From NCBI GenBank assembly GCA_008360975.2, contig CM039181.1:914380-978379 (forward strand): DNA of 64,000 nucleotides, read 5' to 3'. A program made the translations under genes and the position numbers. This document shows positions 1-12,679 of the stretch, piece after piece. Position 1 is the stretch's first letter. Each line of letters starts with the position of its first letter. A model generated the notes under the pieces. It saw nothing but the letters and a program-made list of their open reading frames with translations, was not told the origin of the DNA and did no database searches. The stretch is from Lichenostomus cassidix (taxonomy: Eukaryota > Chordata > Aves > Passeriformes > Meliphagidae).

Positions 1-3000
1 AACAATGGAACTCACTGCTGGACTGCAGCCTAAATCTGGGGTTTAGCTCCGTTTGTTGTGTTTATTCTCATTTTGTCCCAAACAGCCTACACATCTCTGG
101 TGCAGCTCTGCTGCTCTGTCAGGAGCTGAGCTGAGCTCTCCAAATTCCCTTAAACAAGACACCAAGCAGCCATGAAATGGTAATGACTTCCAGGGTTTAT
201 CCCAGGAACCCCTGGCAGGAATGCAGGTAGAACTGTGTTGACTGATGCTGCATTGTGTAAAGCCAGCATCAGATAAGTGCTGATATTTTTTCTGTGCTTG
301 CCACGGGGAATAAAAAGCACACAAAAAGCTTTATTTCAAAATATAAATGAGGTTGGGCTGAACAATTCCTGTAGCTCTTTTAAAAATTACACAGTTTGAA
401 AAAGAATTGTCAATCAATTTTGTAGGGAACAATGAATGCTAAACCTCATTCAAGAGTGTTTCTGTGCTGGTCTTATTTTGCTAGCAGAAAGTGCATTATT
501 TTGATCCACATATCAGATGGTATCTGTTCTCCCTGCTCTTTGAATGATTTCATCTTTCATGCACAAAGCCACAAGAGAATCCTGACAGACCTTTTCAAGC
601 TGTTGATCTGAAAGGGTGTTTGAAGGCTGGAGAAGCTTAGCTATTTTCTATCCTTGACTTCATTATTTTTACAAAGTGCAGCTACATGTGTTCCACTTTA
701 GCCAATAAGGAAGCCACTGAAAAATAGAAATATGCCACTCAGTATGCAGGGCTTTCTTCCCCTGGCTGCAACAAGATGTTCTGCCAGCTAATTCCCATTT
801 GCATGACATTGTAATATTTCCATTAGCGTGGCTGATAAAAGTTTTGGAAGTCTGGACATGCTGGCAACCTGAAATGTTCTTTAAGAAACTTCTGCCCTAC
901 CTCTCCTTGAAGAAAGGAAACAACAAGAGTCAAACTGAAGAACTAAATCATCATGAGCTGGGAAAATGAAGGGTTTAGTTGGATTGGATTTCTGTATTGG
1001 TTGTAGGTAGGAAAGCAATTCCATTTTTTAACATTTTAATATTTGAAATGTTTTGAAGGAATTGGCATCAGGAGCAAAACAGAGTAAAAATTGAGTCAGA
1101 GTTGGGCATAAAGCCAGAAGTGGTCACACCTGTGAGTCAGTGCAGTCCAGAGCTCTCCTGTGCACAAAGACATGAATAAAACACTGAGAGCAGCCAGAGG
1201 CCAGGAGGACAAGATAAAGGACAAGATAAAGGACAAAAAGGAGATAACCCTGAGCACTGCCTGCTTTATAAATCCTAAAGGTATTTGGCAGACCTGGTGC
1301 AGAGAAACCTAACCTGGAGGAGCAAACAGCCACCAAAAAGGAGTCAAATCCCTCACAGAGCCAGAGAGAAGGAATTATTGCAGCACAGGAAACTGTGAAT
1401 GAGGAAATAGATATTTCTGATGGAAAGCAAACAGTTAATCAGGATTCTACAGTTACCTGTATATTTTATTATTTACATAAATAAAGCAAACCAAAGTACA
1501 ATGTTTGAATAAATATGGCAAAAATAATCAATTTAGGTCAAGAATATTGGACAAGAACACAGGGAAAGAGCACCAAAACCTCCTTTCTCCTCACCCAAAC
1601 TCCAGACCCTGCTGCTGGGGGCAAAGGGGGAAAACACAACCCCTACCAGCCTCACAGGTTTCATTTTCCTGCCTACATTAATACACTGAATAAGCACAGA
1701 CTGAGGCACTCAGCTTCACCATTAATTAGCTCATCAATATCTTGCAATCAGCAGTGTGCAGCACAAACAATCCCAGCCCTGCTCCTCTCGAAGCTAACTT
1801 AATTCTGATGAGCATTTTGTGCATCACTGTTTGTGAGTGTGAGCTGCTTCACAACTCTATAAAAGTCTGGAGTGTTTCTTTTTCTGGATAGAGTACATTT
1901 TCATATATTATTATACATTTTATTCTGGATATATAGGGAGATAATATTTGTGGCTTCTAGAAACATCATGCTGATGAGGAATTCAACCCATCCTCTCAGA
2001 ACATGGTAAGAAATACACATTCATAAAGTCTTTACTCAAAGTCCAATAGCCCAATGCTGCAGGATGTTCTTTACTGTAAATTCTTGTTCCCATCTCTGCC
2101 CCATGTAACCCAGCAGAATCTCACACCACAACTCAACCAAGTCCTCTGCCAGGCACTATCTGTGAGCCTGAAGTCACCTATGAACTCAAGAATTTGTTAA
2201 TATAACCTTGTTCCAAAGGTCCCTGGCCAGTGGGGAAAAGCTGCTTTTGCTCTTTTCCACTTGTTTTACAAGGCAGACTTTGCACCCTCTGCAGCTCTGC
2301 AGCTGTCACTGCATCACCCCAGGGGTTCTACTGCTGCTGCTGCTGCATTAAATCCTTTCTCAGGGAGCAGGAATAAATGTGTTTGCTCTGCTTGGCTAAA
2401 AGCACTCAGGGATCCAGCAGATCTCTGATTTGTGGCCATGAAAAAGCTCTGGTGGGAAGCAGCTCAGAGGAGTTCATCTCAGTGTAGGGCAGCAAATGCT
2501 GCTGTTAATTTGAGTCAATTTACCCTTTGGGTTTTCACTTCCTCATCATTCTGCTGCTCATTTGTTCACACTGCTCTTGTGAATTGAAAACAAGCCCTGG
2601 AGGGACCTTTCCAAATGCCTTCCCATGTCCAGAGCATAACCCAGACCAAGAATAGCTCCAACCTAACTAAATTCAGCTTTAACATCTCTGGGAGCAGTGG
2701 GGGAGAGGAGCCTAATGATCCTCAGCCCACCACAGCATGTGTTTGTCACCAGTGCAGATTGACACCAGGATTTATTATGTAAATTATTACACAACCACTT
2801 CTTGAGTCTCCAGAGCTAATGACTCGCTGTGAAAATAGATCATGAGCAGAAAATCAAGAAAGAATCCACATCATTAATATCAGAGTGTTTTCACTCCTGC
2901 CATCTACCAGCCAGACTGGAGATAAATCCTTTAATCCAGCAGTGGCTGCCAGTGGGTTTGTGTGTCTGTGTCTGCAAAAAGGGGCTGATAATAGTGCAGA

Positions 3001-6000
3001 CAGTGTGGAACACCCTGAGAACCAGGTAGGGAAATAAAGAACTCTGACTCAAAGGATCACCTTGCTGTGTACCCTTTGGATTCCATAAGAAATTGTATTT
3101 ACACAGGTCATTCAGGATTCTATCTAATATTGTTTTACAGATGATAGAGACATCCATCCAGCAACCCACCTGGGACTCTGACATTGCCTGGAGCTTCAAT
3201 GACTGCTGCTCAGAAACCTCCCATTTGAAGACACAAATCCTGCATCCTTTGGGAATGATTTGCCAGAAATCAAGGGTTAAAATGCATGCTCACAGCAGCT
3301 CTCTGTCCATGTATTACCCTCAAAAAAATCACCATGATAATGAAAATATTTCTTCTCTCTGACCCTTCTTTCCAGGAAAAAAAAATAAATATTAAAAACC
3401 TGATGGGTACATGAGCTTGATGTAAGCTCAGCCAGATTTTCATTTGTTACAGAAGACATGAAATATCTGCTCGTGTGGGACACAGGAAGGAACTCTGGTC
3501 CCTCTTTGTAAATTCGCTCTGCTGGAAATGAGAGGCTTTTAGCTGTTTGTGGAGGTTTGTGGTGTCCTCTGGTGGTGTCTGTGGGAATGGGATAACAACG
3601 GGATAATGGGATAACGGGATAATGGGAAAACAGAATGAAGTCCATGAACTGAAACATCCCATTCTGAGCTGTGCCTCCCATTCTCCCAAACGGGAAAGGT
3701 GTGAAACTTTTGCCAAGCAGCAAAACTCCTCTAGAGCTGACACTTTGGGATGACAAATAGAGACTCTTCGAATGTGAAGAATAACGTGATTTGCTCTCTA
3801 TTTCTTTGGAACAAACTCATGAAACCCTTACCTAGTATTCCTAAATGGTCCCAGAAGAGGCCAAAGCCTCCAGAACAGCTTTGAAGTGAGGAAACTGAGT
3901 CACAGAAGAGCACCCAGGACATGACAAGGTCAGAAATAAACTCCAATTTCCCCAGTTCCTAGCAGCCCACCCCAATCCCCGAATTGGGAAAAACAATCCT
4001 TTCCTTGTGAGGTTTTTTCCATAACAAGCCATTAAATTTCATCTTTCCCTGGCCAAAGGACATCCCATGTTGCTTCCATCACTGGTTTCTGCTCTCCTCT
4101 GCCCCTCCTGCTCCCCTCCAGCTCATGGCTTGGCCAAGATCTCTTCCAAAGCACTGCAAGGATTATTTCTGTTTCACACAAAGCTCCCCTGAATCTGTGG
4201 CAGGGAGAGGCTGCAGAACTGGATCTAGGTGGCTCCCGAATAAAACCAGCTCCCTGTTATTTCCATCTCTGCAACTTCAGACCAAATTGTGTGAGCTGGA
4301 AAGCTAATCTTTGCCAAAGGTGTAAAGGAGGTGATTTTAATTATCTCTTCAGTTATTAAAGCACATTTTAATATTAACTGGATGTTAATAATCTCTTTTT
4401 CAGCTACTAGACAGGAGTGCTCATTTCACCTCAAGCATTTCCAAAGTTCCTCCTCCAAGCTTCTTTATCCTTGGGGAGGCAGAGATGAGAAGAAATGGAC
4501 ATTCTCCTCGTTTTTTCCTGCCTTAGTTCCTAGAAATTGTTCTTACTTATTCCATCTGGCTGAGGTGTTGCCAGGACTGCAGCTGACCTGAAAGGACTCA
4601 GGTGAGTTCATTTCCCCAGTCAGGCTCTGCAGTGGGGCTGAGCACATGAGAACAGCTACAGCAGAGCACTGCCTAGTGGCTTTAACCAGAATTAAAATTT
4701 CAGTGCACATTAACTGCACTGAAAGCAGTTAATTTTTCAGCATCTCTGAAGGCCCTGAGTACCAAAACCAAGGTGTTATTTCACACCTCTGTGTCTGCAG
4801 CACATCTCATCTGCTGGAGACTTTTATTTTTTTAATTTTTTCTCTCCTCACCTATTCAAAAGCCAAAATTCAAAGCCCCACACAATGCTGAAAACAGCTC
4901 ATGTAACCCATTGAGAAACAGGTGAATATTTTCCTGAATGAAGCAGCAGATTTGCAGCAGAGAGAAGTAATAGATGGCATGAGATACCTTCTTCCTTCAG
5001 AGGTAATGATGATAATGTTTCCTTGGAATTCTGTGAGGTATTTCCCACCAATACTGTGGGAAATGTGAACATCCAGGAACAGAAGGAGGTGGCAGCAGGA
5101 TGACTCCTCAGAGCCAGGTCTGCATTGCTCTGCTCCGTTCACAGCCAGCATCCTGAGGCTCTCAGTCAATCCTGCAATATATTCTCTCCTGGAAGGAATT
5201 TCTGGGCAGGAAGAAAGCTGACTGGTGGTCTGAACTCACTGCAAAACAAACACACACAAATCCTGGTGCTCCTCACAGGGTAATGGATTCAAATCCACTT
5301 CCATCCAATTATTTCTTCATTTTCAGAGGGCACAGTGGAATGAAAGTATTTGGATAAATGGAAATATTGGAGCTTTATCTTAACCCTGCCAGATCTGCAG
5401 GACAGAATGTGGTTTATAGCTGAAGGCAAAAATAGAGTTATTTGTAGAACTTTTGGCTTCCTGGCTGCACATCCCATGGGCTGTGAGCATCCCACATCCT
5501 CAGCTGGCTCCAAACCTTCAGATCTTCAGCAGAACTTATTAGTGAAAGGAAAAATTATTATTATTATTAAATTATTATTATCATTATTTTTTAAATTATT
5601 AAGAAATTATTGCCCAGCAAGCCAGGCATGCAACAAGATCACTTTGACAACATGGACCTGCAGAAGATGTCCTTGGCATTCCCAAAATAATTGTTATTTT
5701 TTCATTTCCACAAAAATAAATCCAGAAATAAAACCATCCAAGTTCAGAACAGCCTGGCCTTGAGCACCTCCAGAGATGTGCATCCCCAGCTTCTCTTAGG
5801 CTAAAGTTACTGTAAATAACAGAAACTTCTAACAGCTGCTTTTACAGAAAACTGGAAAATCAGTTTCAATCATCAAGTTACTCTAATTAGTATAGAGATC
5901 CAAAATATTTGCAAGAATAGGGAGTGACACAAACCTCTGTGCTCTCCTGTACCCCAGGGTTACAATTTCCTGCAATGCCAACAAATCCCAGATGCCACAG

Positions 6001-6287
6001 ATCCCTGCTGCAGTGGGATATTTTTGTCTGTCGGGTAGCAGGAACTGCTCCAGTTCCTGAGATGAGTTTACTCAGTTAATAGACTTAATTTCTTAGCCTT
6101 AACTCACCTTGACACAGCAGATTGAGAGCTGGCAAGTGCCAAACCATGCTGCTGGGCTCTGCTGGGCTGTGCTGGGCTGCTCCTCACAGCAAACTTGTTT
6201 TAAAGTTTGGGTTTTTTTTTAAAGCTCCTCATTTTAACTGGCACAGCAATCCGAATGATGATTATGGGAGGAAGTTATTATGTGATT

Positions 6288-6490
6288 CTCAATATCTGGA
6301 ATTACAGACTGACCCACACTGCCTCTCTCCAGCACAGCACTCATTCTAATTTTTAGCTTCTCAATACATGGAATTACAGCCTGATTACCCACCCTGCCTC
6401 TCTCCAGCACAGCACTCATTCTAACCCATTTTTAACTTCTCAATACATGGAATTACAGCCTGATGACCCACCCTGCCTCTCCCCAGCAGC
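6288..6490. repeat. three-copy tandem repeat, ~70-bp unit
   Basis: Three successive copies carry the landmarks TCTCAATA, GGAATTACAG, CCCAC and CTGCCTCTC followed by CAGCA. The second and third copies are nearly identical, and the first is more diverged. No coding or regulatory role is evident. Confidence 0.7.
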
Positions 6491-7495
6491 AGTCAGACCC
6501 TCTTTCCCCACAGGAGCAGAACTCCAGCCCAGCCTGTCCTGAGCCCCACTGCAAACACCCAGAGCACCATTTGACCCCAATATTCCCCATCCTGGCACCT
6601 CTGCCCTCCCAGCTGCTCTCCCAGCCACAGAGCATTTCAGAGACACCAAATTGCAGTTTCCTGGCTTCCCCTAGCAGTGAGATGGAAGGAATTTGCTGCA
6701 AATCAATGAACATTTGCAAGCTTCAGTGAGGCTGAGAGTGTGCAAAGTTGGGAACATTTTAGTGCATCACTCCAGCTCTGTGTTGGTCATGATTAAAAAG
6801 ACTCATTAAACCTGCAGATTAGGATGTTTATGAATGACATGCTACCTCATTAAAATTATAAATAAGATGGACAAGTCAGTCTCTTTTACAGCTCTTGTCT
6901 CTAAGTGAAATAAGCTGGGAAAATGATGAGGCTCTGAATGAAATGTCAAACACCTGAAGGCTTCCACTGACTTAATAAGGCCAAAGATTTTCTCATTTCC
7001 AATTTCCTTTTTTATTATTTTTTTCTACTCCCCTTTGAGCATTCCAAACTAATAAATGTGTTTTTATCACAGAGAAATAAAGCAGCACTGCTGAAATCTG
7101 CAAGAGCAAGTGGGGCATGGAAATGCCTTTTTTTTTTTTTTTTTAATAAAAGCTTTAATAAAGATGTATATATAAGCCTTGCAGCTCTTCAATCAGAGCC
7201 TGCATGACGTTATAGACCTCAAGTTGGCAAACTATTTCACAGGAAACAATCTTGTGCTGGTCCCAAGGCAATGAAGAATATTATCTAATATATCTTTTCC
7301 ATCCTGAACCTCTGTGATTAGTTCTTAATTCTATCAGTGGGAGAACCTTGTGACCAGAGCAGAGCAGATATGCAGATCTCAGATATTTCTCCTCCTGGTG
7401 CCAGAGGGGGACAAAGTCCTGGTGCTTCACAGGGAGGGCTGGGAGGGGAGAAAACTCCCAGCAGGGTCTCCATCCACCCTGGAGCTGCAGAAAAT

Positions 7496-7586
7496 AATGC
7501 TTCAGCTGCAGGAAATGCTGCAGAAAATGCTGCAGAAAATCCTTCAGCTGCAGAAAATGCTGCAGAAAATGCTGCAGCTGCAGCCT
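7496..7586. repeat. CTGCAG-rich 12-bp tandem repeat
   Basis: Alternating GCTGCAG and AAAATGCT blocks form an imperfect 12-bp array. Because 12 is a multiple of three, several frames stay open here and give glutamine/leucine-rich or alanine-rich pseudo-peptides. It is not a gene. Confidence 0.65.
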
Positions 7587-7660
7587 CTGTGGCAGCAATG
7601 TGGCAGAGGAGGTCTTGCTGGCCAACAGGGTTGGTTTTTACCAGCAGTTTGAGGACCCAG

Positions 7661-7925
7661 AAGTCATGGATTCATTAAATCATTTAGGTTGGAAAAGATC
7701 TCCAAGATCATGGAGTCTGACTTACCCCCCAGCATGCCAAGGCCACCACTAAATCATGTCCCCAAGTGCCACCTGTGCACTCCTTTGAAGTTCCTCCAGG
7801 GCTGGGGACTCAACCCCTTCCCTGGGCAGCCTGTTGACAATCCTTTCCCTGAAGAAATATTCCACAAAACCTAACCTGAACCTCCACTGGTGCTGCTCAA
7901 GGCCATTTCTCTTGTTTTATTTCTC
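7661..7925 (-). mobile_element. CR1 LINE 3'-end fragment
   Basis: The stretch reads as the reverse complement of the conserved 3' part of a chicken-repeat-1 (CR1) non-LTR retrotransposon. It opens with the GGTTGGAAAAGATCTCCAAGA block. The CCAAGTGCCA, CTGGGGACTCAACC, CCCTGGGCAGCCTGT and CTGAACCTCCACTGG segments follow in the expected order. It is 5'-truncated and carries no reverse-transcriptase frame, as is usual for avian CR1 copies. It is a genomic marker of a bird or reptile. Confidence 0.85.
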
Positions 7926-8278
7926 TATACTTGGGAGAAGAGACCAACCCTGACTTGCAGCAGCAGTGAAGACATTTCAGGAGGAGCACCTCAAAAACAA
8001 TTTTTGAGCCAATAATCTGAATTTTTTCAAGGTAAATGAATTAGTGTTGGTAACAGTTTTCTGCTCCAAAAGGGGAGATTTGATAAATTGGAAGCAGCAG
8101 TTAATAAAATGAACCAGGCTTGTCAAGCAGAGAATCCTGGGGATCTGCAGGGCTGCTGGCAATTCCTGCAGCTTCAGAAAAGGCTCAGAAAGCCATCAAT
8201 CCCCAGCAAGTTCCTAAAAGGCTTTATAACACACAGTGCTGGGAGAGCAAGAAGTGGAGCTGCTGGGCAGTGCCAGCA

Positions 8279-8341
8279 GGCTTTCCCTCCTCCTCCTCCT
8301 CCTTCCTCTCCTTCTCCTCCTCCTCCTCCTCCTCCTCCTCT
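8279..8341. repeat. CCT/TCC trinucleotide microsatellite
   Basis: A run of CCT triplets with a few CCTT and TCTC interruptions. It makes polyproline, polyserine, polyleucine or polyglycine-like open frames on both strands (for example 8088-8534), which are artefacts. Confidence 0.9.
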
Positions 8342-8933
8342 TGCCAATCCTTCAGCCTCTCCAAGGACATTCCCAGCCCTCACCTCTCTCCAGCCACCAG
8401 CTCAGCACCAGCAGCAATTCTGCCTTCAGGCCAGAGGGAAAGCTGAATTACAATTTTTATCTCTTTTTATGACTTGGACACACTCTGCTCACAATGGAGC
8501 ACCAGAAAATTCAACTTACATTAGGGATTTTTAGAAACGTCTTGTTTGTATTCAAATTTGTGCTCAGAGCTGATTTACACTGTAATAAGGAAATTATATT
8601 CCTTTGGCAAGTATGGCAACCACTTAGATATTCAGGGGAGAGCATTGCTTTGCTGAAAGCACAAACAGCAAGAAAAACAAACAATTTTCTCTGCCTGTTG
8701 CACTGTGACAACTGCTTTACCTCCTATGGACCTTCATTAACAGGGGAAATCGTTTTCTCCAGCAAGTATTTGCAATAAAAACCATCAGCAGTTCCAAGTT
8801 TGTGGAGATCAGCACTTTGAATTTAGTCACAGGGGCTTTTAGGTGCCTTTAGTGAAAAAATTAATTAATTAATTAGAAGTTGAGTGCCACAAGCCACATC
8901 CAATTAAGGAATAGCCAGAGCAGTTATTTACCA

Positions 8934-9004
8934 GATTATTTGAAGGTAATTGCAAAGATTATTTGAAGATAATTGCAAAGATTATTTGAAGATAATTGCA
9001 AAGG
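8934..9004. repeat. 23-bp tandem repeat, three copies
   Basis: Three adjacent units with the core ATTATTTGAAG followed by TAATTGCAAAG. The last two copies are identical. AT-rich intergenic DNA. Confidence 0.8.
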
Positions 9005-10375
9005 AATCAGTAGTGCTACCAGTAGTACTAATTCTGCTGGGAGTGAAAAAATCTGTGTGACACTTAGAAATAAACATGCCAAATGTCCTTTTTTAAAGGC
9101 ACTACAGAGAGTTTATCTTCATGAGGAGATAAAATAGGTTTTAGCTAACTCAGTGTAAAAATTCAGTGAAAATTAAAGGCTGTGTCGTTTTTAGAACTAT
9201 TTAGTTAGGATAACATCTATAAAGGATGTGAGAATTTATCCTGACTGACTGAAGTGAGAACTCCCATCTGCTCTGCACTGGGATATTTCCCACCCAGCCT
9301 TTCTGAAGTTATATTTTTTCATTAGCAAATCCAGTGCCAAAGCATTTTTCTCTCTCCCTGCTCTAATCCAGTTGACTTTCTCTCTGTCAAATCTGTCAAA
9401 CTGTGAATGGTTTCATTTCAATGCATGTTTGATTCAGCTGCTCATGGCAACTGCACTGACACCTCTCCACTTTGGGGCTACTCCCTTTTTGAAAAAAAAA
9501 AACCCATAAAAATCCCCCAAACAAAAAAAAATTACTTTGTTCAAAAGTTGTCCTCACCTCAACTTTAAATTAGCAGCTCCTCCTCCCTCCTGGCACCAAT
9601 TGGTTTTGTTTCTCTTTGGATTTTTCCAAGAGACTCCAGTTGAATTCCACTTGGACTCACCTTGCAGAGCACAGCTGACTAACTGTGCACGTGGTGTTTC
9701 AGATAAGGACCTGCTGGGCTTTGCAAAGTCAATGTAATTCCTCAAATTTCAGTGAAAACACCACACCCAGTACACCCCAGCTTTTATTCAGAGCCAAAAT
9801 GTATCAGTGAGCACAGAGAATAGAGCAAAGCTGTAATGACATCTTCCAAATCAGCAGAAACTTGAAAAAGTGAAGCTTAAAATCCTTCTTTGAAGCACTT
9901 TTACATTTGGGGAAAAGGAACTGAAGCCTCATTTTTTTTTCCCCCCAGACATTACTTACTACCAAGAAAATTATTATTTAATTCCTTATTACTTAATACC
10001 AAGAAAAATGGGATTAGACTCGATCCAGAATAATTTACCTGGAGAGCAGGGATGCAAAATAGTGAAGGTGCAAAGGGTGATGGTGCAAAATGTTAAGGGT
10101 GCAAAGGGTAAGGGTGCAAAAGGGCTTAGCAGCACTTAATCACTGACTAATTTAATATTTATAAAGTGATTGAACAGGATTTATTACAATTACTAGAGTG
10201 ACCTAATTGTAGATCCAAGATAGCAGCATTGCTGCTGTGCTGAGAGGGCATTTGGATCAATTCATGTGCAGACACAGAAATACCTGTATCATGTCTGTAT
10301 CGTATCTGTACAAAGGTACCTCTGAAAATTGCCCTGAAATGCTCACACTGGATGCCTTTGCATCTCTCCTGGGTG

Positions 10376-10821
10376 GAGAAATGTTTGGTCAGCCATGCAG
10401 AAGGCAATTCTGACAGGTTCCTTAGCATTAGTTATGCAAATAATGCACATTGTTTCCCCACAGAGCACTAACAGTGGGGTGGAGTCATGTTGGGGCTGTT
10501 TAACAAAAACTTTCCTCTCTGAAGGTTGCACTTGATGGATCTTTTCCAACCTCAGTGGTTCTATGATTTTATCTGGGAAAAACCTTCCCAATAGCACTGG
10601 ACTGTCCACAGAAGAGAGTTTCATTTTTGCATTTCAGCAAAAGCTGATCGAGGAGGAACCTTCTTATTCTCCAGAAAAATCACCCTAAAGGAGGGACAAC
10701 TCCAAATCAGACACTGGTGAAGTTCCAGCCAGGTGATAGTGATTAACTAGGCTGATTAACCAGCTGATTAACCAGGTGTGATTAACCAGCTGATTAACCA
10801 GCTAATTAACCAGGCTCTGCA
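10376..10821. repeat. upstream copy of ~450-bp direct repeat flanking AKR exon 1
   Basis: This segment recurs at 13217-13670 in intron 1 of the AKR gene, in the same orientation and about 2.84 kb downstream, with only scattered differences. Landmarks in both copies are GTTTGGTCAG, CCACAGAGCACTAACAGTG, a CR1 3'-end tail, GGACTGTCCACAGAAGAGAG, CTAAAGGAGGGACAACTCC and a terminal array of GATTAACCAG units. The promoter and first exon lie between the copies. It could be a segmental duplication or two insertions of the same composite repeat. Confidence 0.85.
10521..10568 (+). mobile_element. CR1 LINE 3'-terminal fragment
   Basis: GATGGATCTTTTCCAACCTC followed by GTGGTTCTATGATT matches the terminal end of CR1 elements. 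It is embedded in the duplicated block, so the element predates the duplication. Confidence 0.7.
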
Positions 10822-11984
10822 CAAGTCCCCACCTGTCTCTGCTCCCTCTGACTCACTGCAGGGAGTTCCAGCCTTTGCAGGGACTGAAACCACCAGGACT
10901 CAGTTCAAAGGTTGAGCTGCATGGGCTTCAGTCACCACCCATGCTGCAGCCAGCAAATAATGGTGGTTAAAAAAAATATTAAAGCCTTTGAAACCCTCAT
11001 AAAGTCAGGTTTTATATGGCTTTAAATGACGAGTGAACTTCCTGCACGCAGATAAAAAATGAGAATAAAAATGCTTGAACTCAAAAGCTGCACACGTAAC
11101 TGTGTCCTTGCAGTTCTGCCCTGCCAGCCCACTCTGGGGCTGAGTTGCCAAAATCTCTGCAGGCTCCTCCCTCACCCACAGGAATTTCACTCCAAAATCA
11201 TTAATGTCTTAGATGAAGGATTTACAGGGAGGAAAATTGTCAATGGCTCTGTTAAACAAATGGGTTAAAAAAAAAAAGGCCAATTATAAGGTTTATACAT
11301 TTCATTTAAATAATTATTGCAACTAATGTTGCATTAGTTCTAATAGTTTAACATTTCAGACCAAGGGTTGATTCAATTAAAGCGTAATAGCTCCATCTCA
11401 GCATTTTCTAGTCTATTATCTACATCATTTTAGTCAGCTCCTACTGCTGTAGCACCCAAGTGCTTTTAATAAAAAAATAATATAGATATGGCACAGGCTT
11501 GGAATGGAATGGAAACCTTTTCAATGGAGTGGGAGATCAGTGCAAGCATCTCCTGCTGCCTCTAGACATCAGCCTTTCCACCCTGTGAAAAGAGCAGGGG
11601 GTTATTTGGGCTAAAGCACTTGTGATCACAAATCCCTTCTGCAGCCTCTGACATCCTATATTTAATCCATATTTAGTTTGAAAGGGAAGAGATTCTTCAC
11701 AAGACTGAGGCCATGGTCCTGCAGGGAGCTCACCTGTGCACAGACAGGGAACAGAGCTGAGCTGAAGGTGAGGCTGCAATCCCCTTTCGTGGATTCCTTT
11801 GGGAACACCACGTGAGCCTCATGATTGTGAGGAAAACCATGAAAAATCCACTCCATTTGGCACCACTTGAGGGTGAGAAAATCCTCCAGTGGACACCCAT
11901 TGTCTCGTGAAGAAATTCTAGCAGGTCAGACTCTATATCCTGAGCCTCTCCTCTCTTCTCCTTTCCCTCTGTCCCCTGTGGGAC

Positions 11985-12110
11985 CCTGGAATGGTTAGGG
12001 CTGGAAAAGACCCTTAGGATCACCAGTGCAGCTGCTGCCCAACACACCGTGTGTGCCACCAGCCCGTGTCCCCAAGTGCCACATCCCTGTGCCTTTCCAG
12101 CCCTTCCAGG
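11985..12110 (-). mobile_element. CR1 LINE fragment next to the AKR promoter
   Basis: Reverse-complement CR1 words (GGAATGGTTAGGGCTGGAAAAG, split here as GGAATGGTTAGG and GCTGGAAAAG, then CCCAAGTGCCACATCCCTG) appear in order. This places a truncated CR1 about 130 bp upstream of the 12-bp minisatellite. Confidence 0.65.
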
Positions 12111-12237
12111 ACGGCAATTCCAGCACCGCAAACCCCAATCCATATCAAACTCCCAGTGTGCGGCTGGGATATCTGCCGTGGGTTCGGAATTGCTAAGGAA
12201 ACAGCTGAACCAGGAGCAGGCTGCGGCACGGCCCGGG

Positions 12238-12430
12238 GTGACATCCCGGGTGACATCCCGGGTGACATCCCCGGTGACATCCCGGGTGACATCCCGAGTG
12301 ACATCCTCAGTGACATCCCGGGTGACATCCCGAGTGACATCCCCAGTGACATCCCGAGTGACATCCCCAGTGACATCCCCAGTGACATCCCCGGTGACAT
12401 CCCGGGTGACATCCCGGGTGACATGCCTTG
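12238..12430. repeat. 12-bp GTGACATCCCGG minisatellite, 16 units
   Basis: Sixteen contiguous 12-bp units with consensus GTGACATCCCGG, varying mainly at positions 9-12 (CCGG, CCGA, CCAG, CTCA). The array sits about 180-370 bp upstream of the AKR start codon, immediately before the GC-box region, and is rich in CpG. Because the unit is a multiple of three, all frames stay open on both strands, which creates the spurious long ORFs over this region. A role in promoter activity is possible but not shown. Confidence 0.95.
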
Positions 12431-12530
12431 TGTGCGCCGCCGAACGGGGCGGGAGCGGCCGGGCGGGGCTGGGCTGGGCTGGGCAGAGCCGCTCCTCATA
12501 GCGGCTGGAAAAGCGCCGCACGGACACACG
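12431..12530 (+). promoter_or_regulatory. AKR1B10: GC-rich TATA-less promoter region of the AKR gene
   Basis: Two GC-box (Sp1-type) motifs are visible, GGGGCGGG at 12446-12453 and GGGCGGGGC at 12461-12469, in a CpG-dense stretch that continues into intron 1 to about 13080. No TATA box is present at a sensible distance. The transcription start is probably between about 12470 and 12540, which is inferred from the position of exon 1 rather than seen directly. Confidence 0.6.
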
Positions 12531-12608
12531 GACAGACACACGGACACACAGCCGGACAGACACACGGACAGCCGGACAGACACACGGACAGACACACGGA
12601 CAGCCGGA
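12518..12608. repeat. GACAGACACACGG-type repeat in the 5' UTR
   Basis: An array of CGGACA, GACACA and CCGGACAGACACACGGACA words runs to within two bases of the AKR initiator codon at 12611. If transcription begins upstream, the whole array is 5' untranslated sequence. It lacks any ATG, so it would not introduce an upstream start. Confidence 0.8.
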
Positions 12609-12610
12609 CC

Positions 12611-12679
12611 ATGGCCATCCCCTGCGTGCAGCTCAGCAACAAGATGAAGATCCCGGCGCTGGGTTTGGGCACCTGGCAG
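12611..12679 (+). CDS. AKR1B10: AKR1B10-like exon 1 (codons 1-23)
   Basis: Encodes the N-terminal strand with [10 protein letters not shown] (residues 14-23), including Trp22, the counterpart of aldose reductase Trp20. It ends at a CAG|GTACCG donor in phase 0. The reading is one codon longer than human AKR1B1 at this end. Confidence 0.95.

Larger units (their letters stand above)
1..7660. other. intergenic DNA, no gene supported
   Basis: No exon with flanking splice signals and family resemblance could be found on either strand. The short open frames here are not preserved across splice sites and resemble no protein I know. The stretch is AT-rich, with simple repeats such as ATT runs near 5549-5600 and a poly-T run near 7130-7144. 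A short tandem repeat at 6288-6490 is listed separately. It lies upstream of the AKR gene and could contain distal regulatory DNA, but nothing in the sequence shows this directly. Confidence 0.6.

Noticed and set aside
3590..3635. GGGATAA repeats resembling telomeric sequence
   Set aside because: The words are GGGATAA/GGGATAAC, not TTAGGG, and the run is only about 45 bp.
11730..12647. Overlapping long open frames (up to 277 residues) on both strands upstream of AKR exon 1
   Set aside because: They are kept open by the 12-bp minisatellite and the GACACACGG repeat, both strands being open at once. No protein family resemblance beyond repeat peptides.
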